Positions 32,140-42,759 of a stretch of 64,000 bases of DNA are shown one piece after another. A program made the translations under genes and the position numbers. The notes under the pieces were generated by a model that saw only the letters and a list, made by a program, of their open reading frames with translations, ran no database searches and was not told the DNA's origin. Position 1 is the first letter of the stretch, and each line of letters begins with the position of its first letter. Origin of the DNA: Heligmosomoides polygyrus polygyrus (taxonomy: Eukaryota; Nematoda; Chromadorea; Rhabditida; Heligmosomidae); NCBI GenBank assembly GCA_947396885.1, contig OX377202.1, positions 6,696,001-6,760,000 on the forward strand, written 5' to 3'.

Positions 32140-32215
32140 GCGAATGTAAACAGCATTGTGAGATGAGAACGCGCCAGCCAATCAGGTCTCGTTGAATGGC
32201 AATCCCCGTGGCTTG
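32140..32215. mobile_element. Half of a CATGTCGCGAA palindromic MITE
   Basis: CAAGTCGCGAATGTAAACAG CATTG and GAACGCGCCAGCCAATCAGG match the left half of the family. The right end is not found. Confidence 0.6.
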
Positions 32216-32284
32216 GGCTTCTAGCGACTAGACTTCAAAAATTATCGCCTATTTTACAGGGAAAACAAATTCATTTATCTATTT

Positions 32285-32760
32285 ATACAACATTCCCATC
32301 AAATTAGACACTTTTTGAATCAAATTGGACACTTTTCACGTCAAATTGGACAGTCCTTTAAATAACCATGACGCTTCTGAAATCAAACTGATCATCTTCC
32401 AAATCAAAACGAGTTCCTTCAACAATTAACTAGAGACACTCCAACACTGCTAGAGTTTAGTTTAGCTGCCCCAATAAGTGTAACAATGTTATAGAATTAT
32501 TATTTTTATGAAAAATCAATTAACATTCGTTTTAAAGCACAGTAAGAGGTAAGCATATAAAGCATTAAGAGATCTCCTTTTAAAAGAGTCTGAATGATTT
32601 TTTCACTCAAAGAAAATTTTAGTAATCTTTCTTTGAAGTTTGAATTCACTTCCCAATAAATGAACACATCATTTTAAATTTCATAAAATTCTTGTTTTTT
32701 AGGAAAATGATGATTTAAAGCTTGCTTCAAAGAGCAGGAAGAAGACCATTTTGCATGGTT
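32285..32760. repeat. LTE fragment (arm)
   Basis: ATTGGACACTTTTCACGTCA and successive arm blocks, with two arm-like pieces joined near 32575. 32761-32922 holds no further feature. Confidence 0.55.
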
Positions 32761-32922
32761 GTGGTAAACATTTTTTGACTATTTTTCTTCTATAGCTTCA
32801 TATTTCAGCGGTATCTTAGAACTGTGGTGTGTTACGCCAAGGGAATCGTAACATGTTGTCCTACTGTGAGCAGTTCATTGAAGAAATTCACGCCTAGCAA
32901 GGGTGCGCCCCTAATCCACATA

Positions 32923-33214
32923 AAGGATAAAAGGATAAAGGACGGCGTTACTCAATCCCTTCTGGGATGCGCTAGCGCATTCTACTTTAACGGGATATCG
33001 TGGAGGCGACATGAATGCGTATTTGGCCATACAATGACTTGCGGTGGCCAGCCGATGAACAAGTCAGCGTTTTATCCTTCCCAGACAAGTCTGGTACCAA
33101 TTCACCGACCCCGGAGGGATGGAAGGCTTGGTTGGCCTGGGCGGGAAATCCGAACCAGGAACCTGGTATCGGGTGCACGCGTCAGTCGCGCCTCCTCCGA
33201 CTGCGCTACACGCG
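32923..33214 (-). mobile_element. SINE-A copy, full length
   Basis: Tail AAAGGATAAAAGGATAAAGG at left, head GCTACACGCG at right. CCCCTAATCCACATA occurs at both ends (about 32908-32922, 33215-33229), a perfect target duplication of 14-15 bp. It is among the least decayed copies, hence probably young. Confidence 0.92.
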
Positions 33215-33239
33215 CCCCTAATCCACATAGCGCCTAAAA

Positions 33240-34752
33240 TTTCTGCTGGCAACGCGTTTCACACCATTATAAAAAAACATTGCAAAAACACTTTAAAAAA
33301 ACAATTGCAAAGAACACACATATCCCCACTTTATATAGGCAGCATTTATAGTATCAATCAAATAAAAATCGCGACTAACTTTTCGAAGGCATGGCGCGAC
33401 CTCGTTCACTAGTGCACTGAGTGATTGCTGTCCTGTTGCACTTTAAAACAAAACTTAATTTACTATTTCTTTTTAAAAAATTTTCATTCAATTCTTTAAT
33501 ATTATTCGTTCGGGCAGCTGAGCTAAAAAAAAATCACAAAGAGAGTTATACTAAAATTTTCCTTGAACAAAAAATTATTCTGGCCATATTATTGACTCTT
33601 ATTTTGTTTTAATCTTATTGTATTCCAACCTACCTGAAGGTGATTTCTATTAGGAAAAAAACAACTAGAATTTCTTCTAAAGCACATCAAAAATACAAGC
33701 ATATAACGCGCTATAAGATTTCTCTTTGGAAGGGTTAGAATAATTTTTCGTTCAAGGAAAATTTATGTATAACTCTCTTCAATTTTATGTTTAATAAGTT
33801 ATAGGTTAGAAAACTTTTTAAAAACTAAAAAAACTGATGTAAGTTTTAATGCGCCCACCCAATGAGGGGACATATTGTTTGACATTTTGTGGAAAAAACA
33901 TTTTTTGAGGAAAGGTAATGGCTAAGAGCTGTTTTGAAGATCGCAAGACGGCCATTTTTTTGTGTCAAAGAAAGAGATTGCGCCATGCCCCTGTCCAAGA
34001 CATCGGCATTTTTATTCGATTGATAACGAATTTTCTGCTTGCGCGGAGTTTCACACCTGTAAACATTGCAAAAACAAAAGGGCGCGTGTAGCGCAGTCGG
34101 AGGAGGCGCCACTGCCGCGCGTGCACCCGATACCAGGTTCCTGGTTCGGATTTCCCGCCCAGGCCAACCAAGCCCTCCATCTCACCGGGGTCGGTGAATT
34201 GGTACCAGACTTGTCTGGAAAGGATAAAGCGCTGACTTGTTCATCGGCTGGCCACCGCAAGTCATTGTGTGGCCAAATACGCATTCATGTCGCCTCCACG
34301 ACATCCCGTAGAAGTAGAATGCGCGGCGCATCCCAAAATGGATTCAGTAACGCCGTCCTTTGTCCTTTATCCTAAACATTACAAAAAAAACAATTGCAAA
34401 GAACACATATCCTCACTTTATGTAAGCAGTATTTACAGTATCAACCTAATCAAAATCGTGACCAACTTTTCGTTCGAGTGCATGGTTCGAGCTCGTTCAC
34501 TAATGCACTAAATGATTGCTGTCAGCTGAGCTAAAAAATCTGAAAGAAAGTTATACTGAAATTTTCCTTGAACAGAAAATTATTCTAACCATATTATTGA
34601 CTCTTATTTTGTTCTAATCTTGTTGTGTTTTAACCTACCTGCAGGTGATTTCTATTTGGAAGAGTCCGCTCTGATTTCAAAGGGCTTCGGCTAGATTACG
34701 GTGTCTAATTTCATTCGAAAAGTGTCCAATTCGACGAGAAAATGTTATGTGT
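33240..34752. repeat. LTE copies, the second split by a SINE
   Basis: Centre and arm blocks at 33295-33600 (CTAACTTTTCGAAGGCATGG) are followed by arms to 34080. After the SINE at 34080-34371 the same blocks resume (AACACATATCCTCACTTTAT) and end with TGTCCAATTCGACGAGAAAA TG near 34742. Confidence 0.6.
34080..34371 (+). mobile_element. SINE-A copy, full length
   Basis: GGGCGCGTGTAGCGCAGTCG head, GGTTCCTGGTTCGGATTTCC B-box region and a GTCCTTTGTCCTTTATCC tail. Flanks TAAACATTGCAAAAAC and TAAACATTACAAAAAA are the diverged target duplication in LTE sequence. Confidence 0.9.
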
Positions 34753-34840
34753 GTAAGGCTTTTTCTGTTTTCTGTCTAGTTCTGGCAATTTTCCCTGAAA
34801 ACAAACAGACAAGTAAAAAAATCTCCCTTAGATAGAGCTG

Positions 34841-35090
34841 TCATCGAAACAAGTAGCGCACCTCGACAAGCTGAGTTTTTGCTCCCAGTGTTTTCAGCAG
34901 TGAGCAGTCACAAGTCGATGAACAGCGACATTCAAAGGTGTTGGTTGTTGGACACGCTTCACTGGTCGTTGTTCCACAGTTGCCTTCTGAATTCACCGCC
35001 GTTGTGCACTTTCGAAGAGACGTGTGACACCTAAAGTGCACACCAACTCGCGAATATTTTTGGCACCTTGGCTCTCGGTTATGCAGGAAG
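34841..35090 (-). CDS. Possible Cys-rich coding segment
   Basis: Minus frame reads EPRCQKYSRVGVHFRCHTSL, KCTTAVNSEGNCGTTTSEAC and TNTFECRCSSTCDCSLLK before a stop. Eight Cys in about 60 residues suggests a secreted-type module, but no family is recognised. The upstream frame runs into a poly-Pro stretch caused by a 16-base G run at 35137-35152, so the boundary is unknown. Confidence 0.3.
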
Positions 35091-35680
35091 GAAAAATCAT
35101 GCAGTTCACTGCACTGCTTACGAAGTTTCGGGTTTGGGGGGGGGGGGGGGGGAGAGTTGGACACGAGTAAAGAATCGGTACGCTTTCGCTGACGTGCTCT
35201 TATTAGAGAAAACAGCGACAGGATCAGTGATAGGAGTTGTAGAGGACGACTGACCTGGCAGGTGGCTGCCATCGAGGACCACCATACACCCGTAGCTGGA
35301 AGTAACGTGGACCTGACTTCCTGGGGATGAGGCGGGGACACTGGGCCCGCGGCAATGCAGGCGTAAGGCTGCAGGTGTCCACGTCCATCTTAGCCCGAAA
35401 AAGTGACCTCTCGGCGAGCAGGACACTTGACGCGCTCTGGATCACAGCTAGCAATCCTGGAGTAATTGGAAGGAGGAGCGTCTAGCTATAGGGCGCCTTT
35501 TATACTCCCACCGAGGCGCAGCGCGTAAGGAATTGAATAACGCCAACGTTTGCCCATGATAAATATTCGGTCCTTGGATATGAAATGGCCGATTTTGACT
35601 GAAAACTTTGACAGATCATAACTTTGCTTGGAAGCAATTTTATTAATCGAAATAAGCACCATTACAAATTACATTAATAC
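35091..35680. other. No certain gene; G run and competing minus-strand frames
   Basis: A homopolymeric G run (35137-35152) would disrupt any frame. Two overlapping minus ORFs (35118-35426, 35224-35454) look partly protein-like (QCPRLIPRKSGPRYFQLRVY), but I cannot choose between them. Confidence 0.3.
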
Positions 35681-35689
35681 ACTTTTTCA

Positions 35690-37368
35690 AGGCGGCAATA
35701 ACTCAGATATTTCATCTTTGCAAAAATCAGAATTGCGAGAATTAATAAAACATAAGAAGTCATTTTCTACACCATCTTGATTGCTGAATTTTTGATTTTT
35801 TTCCTTTTCACGGCGATATAAATGCTTGAAAAATGACAGTCGATAGGGAACAGATCTGACGAATATGCTGGATATGGCAGAGTTTGGCAGAGTTTTGTAT
35901 CCTAACTCATCCATTTTCTGAACAGCAATTTTTGAAGCATACGGACGTGCGTTGTCATGCAGTGGGATTGGGCCTCTTCGAGTGACCGAAGCTGGCTGTT
36001 TTTCAGTCAACTTCTGGTGCATCAGTTCAATCTCGGCACAGCACTTCTTCGCTGTGATAGTCTCTCCAGTCTTTAAGAACTTGAAGTGGACTAAACCAGC
36101 CATTGTCCACCGTAGGGTCACCGTGGTCTTCACCAATATATACAAAACAATCTAATAAAACCGATCATTTCGACTTTAAAGGGATTATGTTTCCTCATTA
36201 CGATTCCTATACAAATGAAGGTTTAAATAGTTCTATAATTTTTACACAGACCTTACGGATTTATAGGAATTGCAGTCGTAAAAAAGATTTCATAAATAGA
36301 CTCACGATGTTCATTAGTACTCTTATAGAATTAGGTTACCATGAAGAAATGATCCTGAAAGCGATATTCAGATAATACAAAAAAATAAATGCATTAGTTA
36401 TAAATATGGAGTTTTTAATGCCTATAAAGAAGCTACTTCATTTATTAGAAACCTACTCAACCTTTCTATTGATTGATAATGGGATATTATTCTAGCCTAT
36501 AACATTATAACTTGGGTATATGTAGGTATATTCCTCATCAGACCACCTCCATCCCCATGTTACTGTTCTTCATGATCTTTATTTGACCACCTCGTCTCGT
36601 ATTCTTACCTAGGGATCCTCTATATAAACCCGTTCGTTAGTATAGGTTGTACATACCACTCTCCCTGCCCTACTGACGATCCTCCGAGAGATTACTGGCG
36701 GAGCTTTAAATTCTTCTATTCTGTTATAACCTGTATAGGGCTTAGAGGTGAAGCAGGATATAATAGACAGCTGTTTGAGATGCGGCTATCAACTTTGTAT
36801 GTTAAGTGTTAATTCTTCGGATGCAGAATTGGTTTCGGCGTCTGCTTGGGACACTAATTCTTGTCCAGCCATTGTGTAGAGCGACGAAGGTTGTCATAAG
36901 GGAACCATTTTTCGTCGCTTGTCACGATCCTTTCCGAAAAGGCACCCTTATGTAGATTGCGCAGCCTTAACGAAGCACAGTCACATGGCGCTTCAGCATC
37001 CGTCCGGCGGTCAGTTCGTGCAAGGTCCATTCTCTCGATTCCTTTTCTTTTCCGATCGCGTTTAAGTGGCGACTGATAGCGCTGCCGTCAATGCCGGAAT
37101 GCTGTGCTCGCACCTTCACGGTTTGACGCGCATCCGTTTCCAACATGGCTTTGAGTTGGTCGTTGTTAAGAAGTGATGGCGGCCTACCTCGGTCTTCATC
37201 TTCGAGACTTTCTTCACCAGAACGAAACCTTTCGAAGCAGTGGCGAATTGTGCGTTCCTTAGCGAAATCCTCCCCAAATGCAGCGCTGACGTTACGAGCT
37301 GCGGCCGCGGCGTTGTGTCCACTTTTCCATTCATCTAAATAGAGCACCTGAATATCACGTTGATTCAT
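35690..37368 (-). pseudogene. Mariner transposase split by a Penelope-like fragment
   Basis: Minus strand: N-terminal DEWKSGHNAAAAARNVSAAF and RTIRHCFERFRSGEESLEDE, then ISRHLNAIGKE (37368-36970) and, in another frame, a DEKWFPYDN-type first-Asp motif and TQWLDK (about 36930-36850). After the insert the line resumes with TVTLRWTMAGLVHFKFLKTG, LHDNARPYASKIAVQKMDEL (second Asp) and a FFKHLYRREKEKNQKFSN tail. The YSPD/D motif is degraded (PNSAISSIFV). Inactive. Confidence 0.8.
36130..36800 (+). pseudogene. Penelope-like retroelement fragment (RT-proximal region)
   Basis: Plus frame reads FPHYDSYTNEGLNSSIIFTQ then TLRIYRNCSRKKDFINRLTM and IELGYHEEMILKAI. This resembles the stretch after the RT core in Penelope-like elements, where SxxxYxQxLRxRRICS, xxDF and GYPxxxI motifs occur. 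It continues in another frame (KYGVFNAYKEATSFIRNLLN) and then decays. It lies inside a mariner without clear target duplication. Family call is from motif memory only. Confidence 0.45.
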
Positions 37369-37408
37369 ACGGTAAGAACGACGTCAAAAACTCGGCAAGT
37401 GTGGCGCT

Positions 37409-37640
37409 TCAGTGTGTTTTCTTATACAAGTTTATTGCCACAAAATCTACAATATACGCGACGATAATGGGAAATACTTGGATAATATAAGCGATGACCA
37501 CTGAAACTACTACAACAGCACGGCTATGTGAGTAAGTAGTATGCAGTAGAATAAATGAGTAGGTGACACTGCGAAAGGGGATGATAGAGAGGAGGATGCC
37601 AGGAAACAAACCCAGCGGAGGATGCTCAGAAGCCCGAAAG
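37409..37640 (-). CDS. Possible membrane-protein fragment
   Basis: Minus frame reads LGLFPGILLSIIPFRSVTYS, then AVVVVSVVIAYIIQVFPIIV and AYIVDFVAINLYKKTH with one or two hydrophobic segments, ending near AATAAA. It could be the end of a serpentine receptor or chance hydrophobicity in AT-rich DNA. Confidence 0.25.
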
Positions 37641-38391
37641 AGAACGGAGGCTCACTGTAGCCGGCGACGTCGAGGAGAAGCAAGATCTCGCCCCGCTTTC
37701 CAAAAGAAGTCGCGTAGGACGGACAGGCCGCGACAGTAAGAGACAATTAGGTCCAAATGCTACAAATGGTAAGAAAGCGGAGATTTCGCTTTTTCAGAGC
37801 TTATATACCTTGCCTGGAGCGGGGACATTCGTAGCTACGAAAAATCGGAAAAAAATGAGGTAGCAAAATTGGCCATTTCATATGCAACGACCTAATATGA
37901 AGCTCAGGGAGACAGCTATGTTAAGAGTTCGGCATAGTATCGAATTTTGGATCTAATCTTCGAGCATGATGTCACTGAGAGCTATTATATTTAATAGCTC
38001 TCAATAATGGTTCAAAAACGGATGTGTGCCCGGTGGATAGGTGGGCAGTAGGTTTTACTCCGTAGTATTTCAACAGCCCTACACATCCATGTCTCCGTTA
38101 GATGATGTATAGCGCAACAATAGCTGCGCTTCCTGAAGCAATGAATGTCATGTTTTGTGCGTATACGTGCTTCCGCTGGCTTCTGTTTATCCTCGGCCTC
38201 ATCTGAAGAAGGAGTTTTTATTCCGGTTCCGTGTTTATGACAAGAAGCCGAGTAGAGAGAGGGAGAGAGTCGTACACACCTATTCATGAGAAGAGGGAGC
38301 GCGATGAAATTGACATTCCAGCATTTTCCCAAGGCTTTAACAAATTCTTAAGGCGCTCACGGTCCACGTGTTCCTAAACAGTAACGTTTCT
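37641..38391. other. No recognisable gene
   Basis: Includes competing minus ORFs at 37510-37746 and 38012-38332 without recognisable motifs, and a TTTTTCAG/AGCTTATATACC acceptor-like site at 37790 with no convincing frame. Confidence 0.35.
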
Positions 38392-38560
38392 GGATCTATC
38401 CTAATCGGAAGGGACACATTGTGATTCACATTTTGATTTCCTGCTTCGAGTTTCTAGAAGAGCTTCAACTGCTGTTCTATGACGCGAGGGCATTTTCATT
38501 AAATTTCGGCCAATATGGTTCTGCAGCACAGCATTGTAGTTGTGTTTTCAAGAAATTTTA
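38392..38560. mobile_element. One-ended GGATCTATCCTA MITE
   Basis: Left end GGATCTATCCTAATCGGAAG and interior (TTCTAGAAGAGCTTCAACTG, GACGCGAGGGCATTTTCATT) match the 29378 copy. The right end is lost into TTCGAAT repeat. Confidence 0.65.
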
Positions 38561-38945
38561 TGAATGAACAATGAATGAATTTTATGAATTCGATATCGAA
38601 AATTTTCGAGCGAATGGACGAGTGAGTTTATTCACTCGTCAATTTTTTCGAACGATCGAAAATCGAATAAGCCTCATTTTTCGTTTATTCGAATAATCAA
38701 ATATTTTGTTCGAATCAGCTTCTGTGCTTGAAAATTTGAAGTTTAGACACTATTCAAATAAAATTACTTGATTTTTGAGGAATATTCGAATATGGCTGCT
38801 TTTCGATGTGTGAATTCAAACGAATATTCGATTTTTTGAAACCATCGATGTTCGGTTTCAAACGAACATTCGAAAATCTAGAAATATCGAATATTCCACT
38901 GTTCGAATAGTTATTTGAATAAATTATTCGAACAATAGTATTATC
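38560..38945. repeat. TTCGAAT-rich AT repeat
   Basis: Alternating ATTCGAATA and TATTCGAA motifs with AACATTCGAAAATCTAGAAA, as at 26757 and 62996. Confidence 0.6.
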
Positions 38946-39221
38946 CCGACCTAAGGTTCTTGGTTCCGGTCCCGCCCAGGCCAAACCAAATCATCGTCCA
39001 ACCGCTTCCACAATGCCTCGTAGAAGCGAAATGCGTGGCGCATCCAATTGAGTTGCACGAGGACTTCTATCTATCTGCTTTATTTTATAACGTTTTATTA
39101 AAGTTAGTGGTAACTCTGCTAAACTTCACTGGTTGTAGAAGACCTTTTAAACAATAAGAGTAGGGATGTGCGCAAATTTTTGTAAAAAAAAAACGAAAGA
39201 CGAGATGCGGAATTTGAAATA

Positions 39222-39509
39222 TAAAGGATAAAGGACGGCGTTACTCAATCCCTTTTAGGATGCGCCAGGCACTCTACTTCTACGGGATGTCGTGGAGTGA
39301 TTTGAAAGCTTATTTGGCCATACAATGACTTGCGGTGGCCAGCCGATGGACAAGTCAGCGCTTTATCCTTCCCAGACAAGTCTGGTATCAATTCACCGAC
39401 CCCGAAAGGATGGAGGGCTTGGTTGGCCTGAGCGGGATATCCGAACCAGGAACCTGGTATCGGGTGCACGCGACAGCCGGCACCTCATCCGACTGCGCTA
39501 CTCGCACCC
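39222..39509 (-). mobile_element. SINE-A copy, insertion proven by an empty paralogous site
   Basis: Tail AAAGGATAAAGGACGGCG at left and head (GCGCTACTCGCACC) at right. Flanks ATTTGAAATA (39212-39221) and ATTCGAAATA (39510-39519). In the paralogous segment the site reads CTCGAAATATAAGAGCTC (about 51697-51714) with a single copy of the flank and no SINE. Confidence 0.92.
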
Positions 39510-39667
39510 ATTCGAAATACAAGCGCTCAAAAATGGCTAGAAACCGGTCTTGGACCACGGATGCAGGTGTAGTCTCTGGTTAAGAGTGTTTCCTGTTCGC
39601 TCATGATCGCAGCCATAGAAATCTGCTGCTTGATGCCTTTGTGATATCCGCATATGAGTTCACTTGG

Positions 39668-39957
39668 TACATAGCGCAGTCCGAACAGGAGCCGGCTGTC
39701 GCATGCACTTCGTATCGATTCTTGGTTTGGGTTCCGCATGGCAATACTGAGCCAGCGATCACTTTGGCGTCCTTGAATTCGTTGTAGGTTTGTCTGGGGG
39801 TGATGATGCACTGAATTGTCCATCGTCTGGCCTGCGCCAGTGAATGTATAGACCAAGTGCACCTTCAAATTGCCTAAGCGACACCATGAAGGAGTAGAAT
39901 ACGCAGCGCTTCTCAAGGAGGGATTATTCAACGCTAACTTTTATCATCACCTACTAT
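39668..39957 (+). mobile_element. SINE variant (SINE-B), copy 1
   Basis: Head TACATAGCGCAGTCCGAACA (A box), GTATCGATTCTTGGTTTGGG TTCC (B-box region), then GAAGGAGTAGAATACGCAGC and AACGCTAACTTTTATCATCA at the 3' end. Same architecture as SINE-A, distinct sequence. It is shared with 51806-52080, so it predates the segment duplication. Confidence 0.7.
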
Positions 39958-40257
39958 CCTTTACTCACATATTGTTATTATTATTTTTATTTATTTGTTT
40001 ATTTATCTACGTGCATCATGGAAAGCGTGGACGTTCAGAAGGAAAACGAAGAAAGCAAATGTGAGAGAAACATTGAGGCTTATAGAATTTTGAACCTTAA
40101 TAAAGCAAATAAACTTAAGTCCTCACAAAACTTGCTAAAATATAAGGTAAAACAAGCTTTCACTTATAAATGGAAGTAAAAAAAGTTCTTTCCTTGAAAG
40201 TCGCCACGTTTACGAGCTACAAAAATGTAGTCTTTCCATCCCTGTTCCCTTAGGCTC

Positions 40258-41105
40258 TATTTACCATTTTCACATCGAATTGGACACTTTTCACGTCAAA
40301 TTGGTCTTCTATGGTGGCCTATGAACTTTGAAATCAAACTGAACGTCTTCGAAATCGAAACGAGCTTTTTACAGGTTAAACTACAGACTCTTCAAGATGG
40401 TTAAAGTATTTTTTTCGTTCAAGGAAAACTCAAAATACTTTTATTTTTATTTTTTTCACTTTAGCTGCCGAACGAGTGAAATAATTTTATATTTTTTGAG
40501 AAAAAATAATGAATTTGATTTTGTGTTAAGGCGCAAAAGGGCAACAATCATGTTCTGCATTAAACAACTGGATCGCACCATGCACTCAAAAAGTTCAACG
40601 CAACGCTTATTTGATTGATAGTGTAATTACTGCTTACATGCAGCAAGAAAGTTAGGACATGTGTGTTTTTTCACAACTGTTTGTATTGCACCACTTGCAG
40701 GTGTGAAACTCCGTGCAAAAAGAGATTTTGCTATCAATCGAATGAAAATCGCGAAGTTTCGGATGGGGGCGTGGCACAATCTCAGTCTTGGCAACATAAA
40801 ATGGCCGCTTCCCTGCTTTTCAAAGCAAGCTTTAAATCATTGTTTTTTTTTTCGAAAAATAAAATTTTTATTAAATTTCAAACTATGTGTTCTCGTATTG
40901 AGGAGTAATTTCAAACTTCAAAGAAGTTATCCTAAAATTTTCCTTAAACAAAAATTATTCTAACATTTTTTAGAGTCTCTAATTTAATGTAGAAAAAGTT
41001 CACCTCGATTTGGAAAAGTTCTTTTTGACTTGAAAAGTCTTAGGTTAGCTTACAAGAGTGTCCAATTTGATGTGAAAAGTGTCCGATTTGACGTGAAAAT
41101 GGCAT
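40258..41105. repeat. LTE element, complete copy (about 848 bp)
   Basis: Begins TTTACCATTTTCACATCGAA and ends TTGACGTGAAAATGGCATA. Terminal arms of about 280-300 bp are inverted copies (GTTAAACTACAGACTC against GAGTCTCTAATTTAAT, TTGTTCAAGGAAAA-type blocks). The centre carries GGATCGCACCATGCACTC and GTGTGAAACTCCGTGC. No protein domain is seen, so it is non-autonomous. Good reference copy. Confidence 0.75.
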
Positions 41106-41107
41106 AT

Positions 41108-41190
41108 AAAGGCTAAGGTACGGTGCTAATAAATCCCTTCACGGGGTCGCGCCATGCATTCTCGTAAGAAGCAAGATACCTGGCGCATTA
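41108..41190 (-). mobile_element. Decayed SINE-A tail fragment
   Basis: AAAGGCTAAGGTACGGTGCT and GTCGCGCCATGCATTCTC follow SINE-A tail order. Confidence 0.55.
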
Positions 41191-41333
41191 TGGGAAGGGA
41201 TGGATTATCGCCACCCTTTTTAGTTTTTCCTTAGGTTTGTATCAGAAGATCAGTAGACTGCTAACTTTCATGCATAGTCTCAAGGCATAGATGCAGGCAT
41301 GGTCAGCCATTGCCGATCCCTTCCTGGTATGTG

Positions 41334-41624
41334 GGGCGCGTGGAGCGCAGTCGGAGGAGGTGCCGGCTGCTGCGTGCACCCTATACCAGGTTCCTGGTTC
41401 GGATTTCCCGCCCAGGCCAACCATGCCTTCCATCCCTCCGGGGTAGGTGAATTGGTACCAGACTTGTCTGGGAAGGATAGAGCGCTGACTTGTTCATCGG
41501 CTGGCCACCGCAAGGCATTGTATGGCCAAATACGCATTCAAGTCGCCTCCACGACATCCCGTTGAAGTAGAATGCGTAGCGCATCCCGAAAAAGGGATTG
41601 AATAACGCCGTCCTTCATCCGCTA
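41334..41624 (+). mobile_element. SINE-A copy, full length
   Basis: GGGCGCGTGGAGCGCAGTCG head, GGTTCCTGGTTCGGATTTCC and a CCTTCATCCGCTA tail. TCCTGGTATGTG flanks both ends exactly (41322-41333, 41625-41636), a 12-bp target duplication. Confidence 0.92.
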
Positions 41625-41636
41625 TCCTGGTATGTG

Positions 41637-41877
41637 TCACGCACTCTACATACTTTTGTAGGACGTCGTGTAATTTGAATACGTATTTGTCCTAGACATA
41701 CAATGACCTGCTGGAGTCAATCGTTGAACAAATTACAGTTTTCTATCCTTACCAGATAAACCATCTTGTCGATCCTGGGGGATGGAAGGCTTATCCTGGG
41801 CGGGGCCCGAACCAAGAACCCTGTGCCGTGGTGCACGGATCACTGGTATCTCCCCTGCTACCTCATTACTACACGCA
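41637..41877 (-). mobile_element. Decayed SINE-A copy
   Basis: CACGCACTCTACATACTTTT, TACAATGACCTGCTGGAGTC, GGGGGATGGAAGGCTT and CCGAACCAAGAACC keep SINE-A order with heavy divergence. The younger copy at 41334 was inserted at its tail side. Confidence 0.65.
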
Positions 41878-42451
41878 AATTTTAAAAGCCAAAACTGTCT
41901 GTCGCGCTTTTCAACTTGTGGACTAAGCCCTAAATTTCTTTCTTATTTTTTAACCAAAGGTATTTATCCTCCGAAAAAGCGGTTTCAGATGGGCACTGTA
42001 GTGTATCAGACATCAGATCCAAGCATAAAAGAGCAGAAGTTGCACATGAGGTTCATCGCCGCCTAGATTAGGCTCAATCAGACATCTCAGATTCTCCTTG
42101 TTTGACGAGCCAACTTGTAGCTCTGACACGCAATGGTGTCACCGTCCTCCAGACGCGCTGATGCATTGCTTGCTTGGTGTCGTGAGCGGGTCGTCAGATA
42201 TTTATGGCGGTAGTCTTGTTGCTCAGATGGAGTTCGTCTCCCAGAGGAGTTGCCAGCAAACTTGTCACGCGTAATCGTCTATTCATGTGGTGCCGCCGCC
42301 ACCGCTCCTGGACAACACCTTTGCATTACGAGCCGGCTGCTCTACTCCTACGCGCTCTCGCTCGTTTCGTGACAAAAAGCGGCCCTTGACTCGACACGGG
42401 CACCGAACAGCACATGGCGGCGGCGGCCCAAGATCGTCATCACTGCGGCTG
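41878..42451. other. No supported gene; becomes GC-rich after 42200
   Basis: AT-rich then Arg/Pro-coding GC-rich sequence with shadow ORFs in several frames (42204-42389, 42283-42465). No motif. Confidence 0.35.
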
Positions 42452-42742
42452 TCACACGCAGCCATGTTCTGATTGCCTATTTGCCTGAAGAGGGCGACGG
42501 CACTCCGAGCACAGTTGTTGCGACGACGACCGAATTAGCAGTCTGACGCAAGCGCCGCTGACCTCTTCCGCACTCCCACCGCCTGAAGCTGTCCGCTCCA
42601 GACTGTTCAGCCCTGATTTCTCCCATTTCAGTGCCAAATCGTACAGTTCCGGGGAGAGCTCGCCGACCAGATCTCTAAACCGCAGCCGGACATCGTCGAT
42701 TCGTGCACGCGCGAGTAACAATGTGCCAACGGTAAGCGATTC
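42452..42742 (-). CDS. Orphan coding region, strand ambiguous
   Basis: Minus frame reads RARIDDVRLRFRDLVGELSP then ELYDLALKWEKSGLNSLERT and ends at TGA (42452); it has no ATG. The plus strand has an equally open, start-less frame (42497-42728): PPPEAVRSRLFSPDFSHFSA, KSYSSGESSPTRSLNRSRTS and NNVPT, with a TCCCATTTCAG acceptor-like site at 42641 and a GTAAGC donor at 42729. One is real and the other its shadow. The minus frame has more typical protein composition, the plus frame the better splice sites. Confidence 0.4.
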   Translation of the reverse strand, partial: ESLTVGTLLLARARIDDVRLRFRDLVGELSPELYDLALKWEKSGLNSLERTASGGGSAEEVSGACVRLLIRSSSQQLCSECRRPLQANRQSEHGCV

Positions 42743-42759
42743 TTACCGAACATCTTGCA

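Larger units (their letters stand above)
38946..40257 (+). repeat. Duplicated segment, copy A (SINE-filled)
   Basis: Diverged paralogue of about 51500-52400: shared in order are ACGAGGACTTCTATC, TTTTAAGAGACC-like, TCAAAAATGGCTAGAAA, GTATCGATTCTTGGTT, AGTAGAATACGC and TCCACGTTTACGAGCT-type blocks. It begins with a decayed SINE-A (CCGCCCAGGCC, CGAAATGCGTGGCGCATCC). The main difference from copy B is the SINE-A at 39222-39509. Confidence 0.8.

Noticed and set aside
32824..33237. Open frame of 137 codons ending in GNPNQEPG-type peptide
   Set aside because: It lies largely on SINE-A at 32923-33214; the same peptide appears at every SINE copy in either strand and varies with indels, so it is not a gene.
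35224..35454. Kunitz-type inhibitor domain on minus strand
   Set aside because: A vague CPRLIPRKSGPRYFQLRVYG resemblance only; the Cys pattern of a Kunitz domain is absent.
42497..42728. Calling the Ser-rich plus frame a definite exon
   Set aside because: The opposite strand is equally open with more typical composition; without transcript data I cannot choose, so it is reported as ambiguous.
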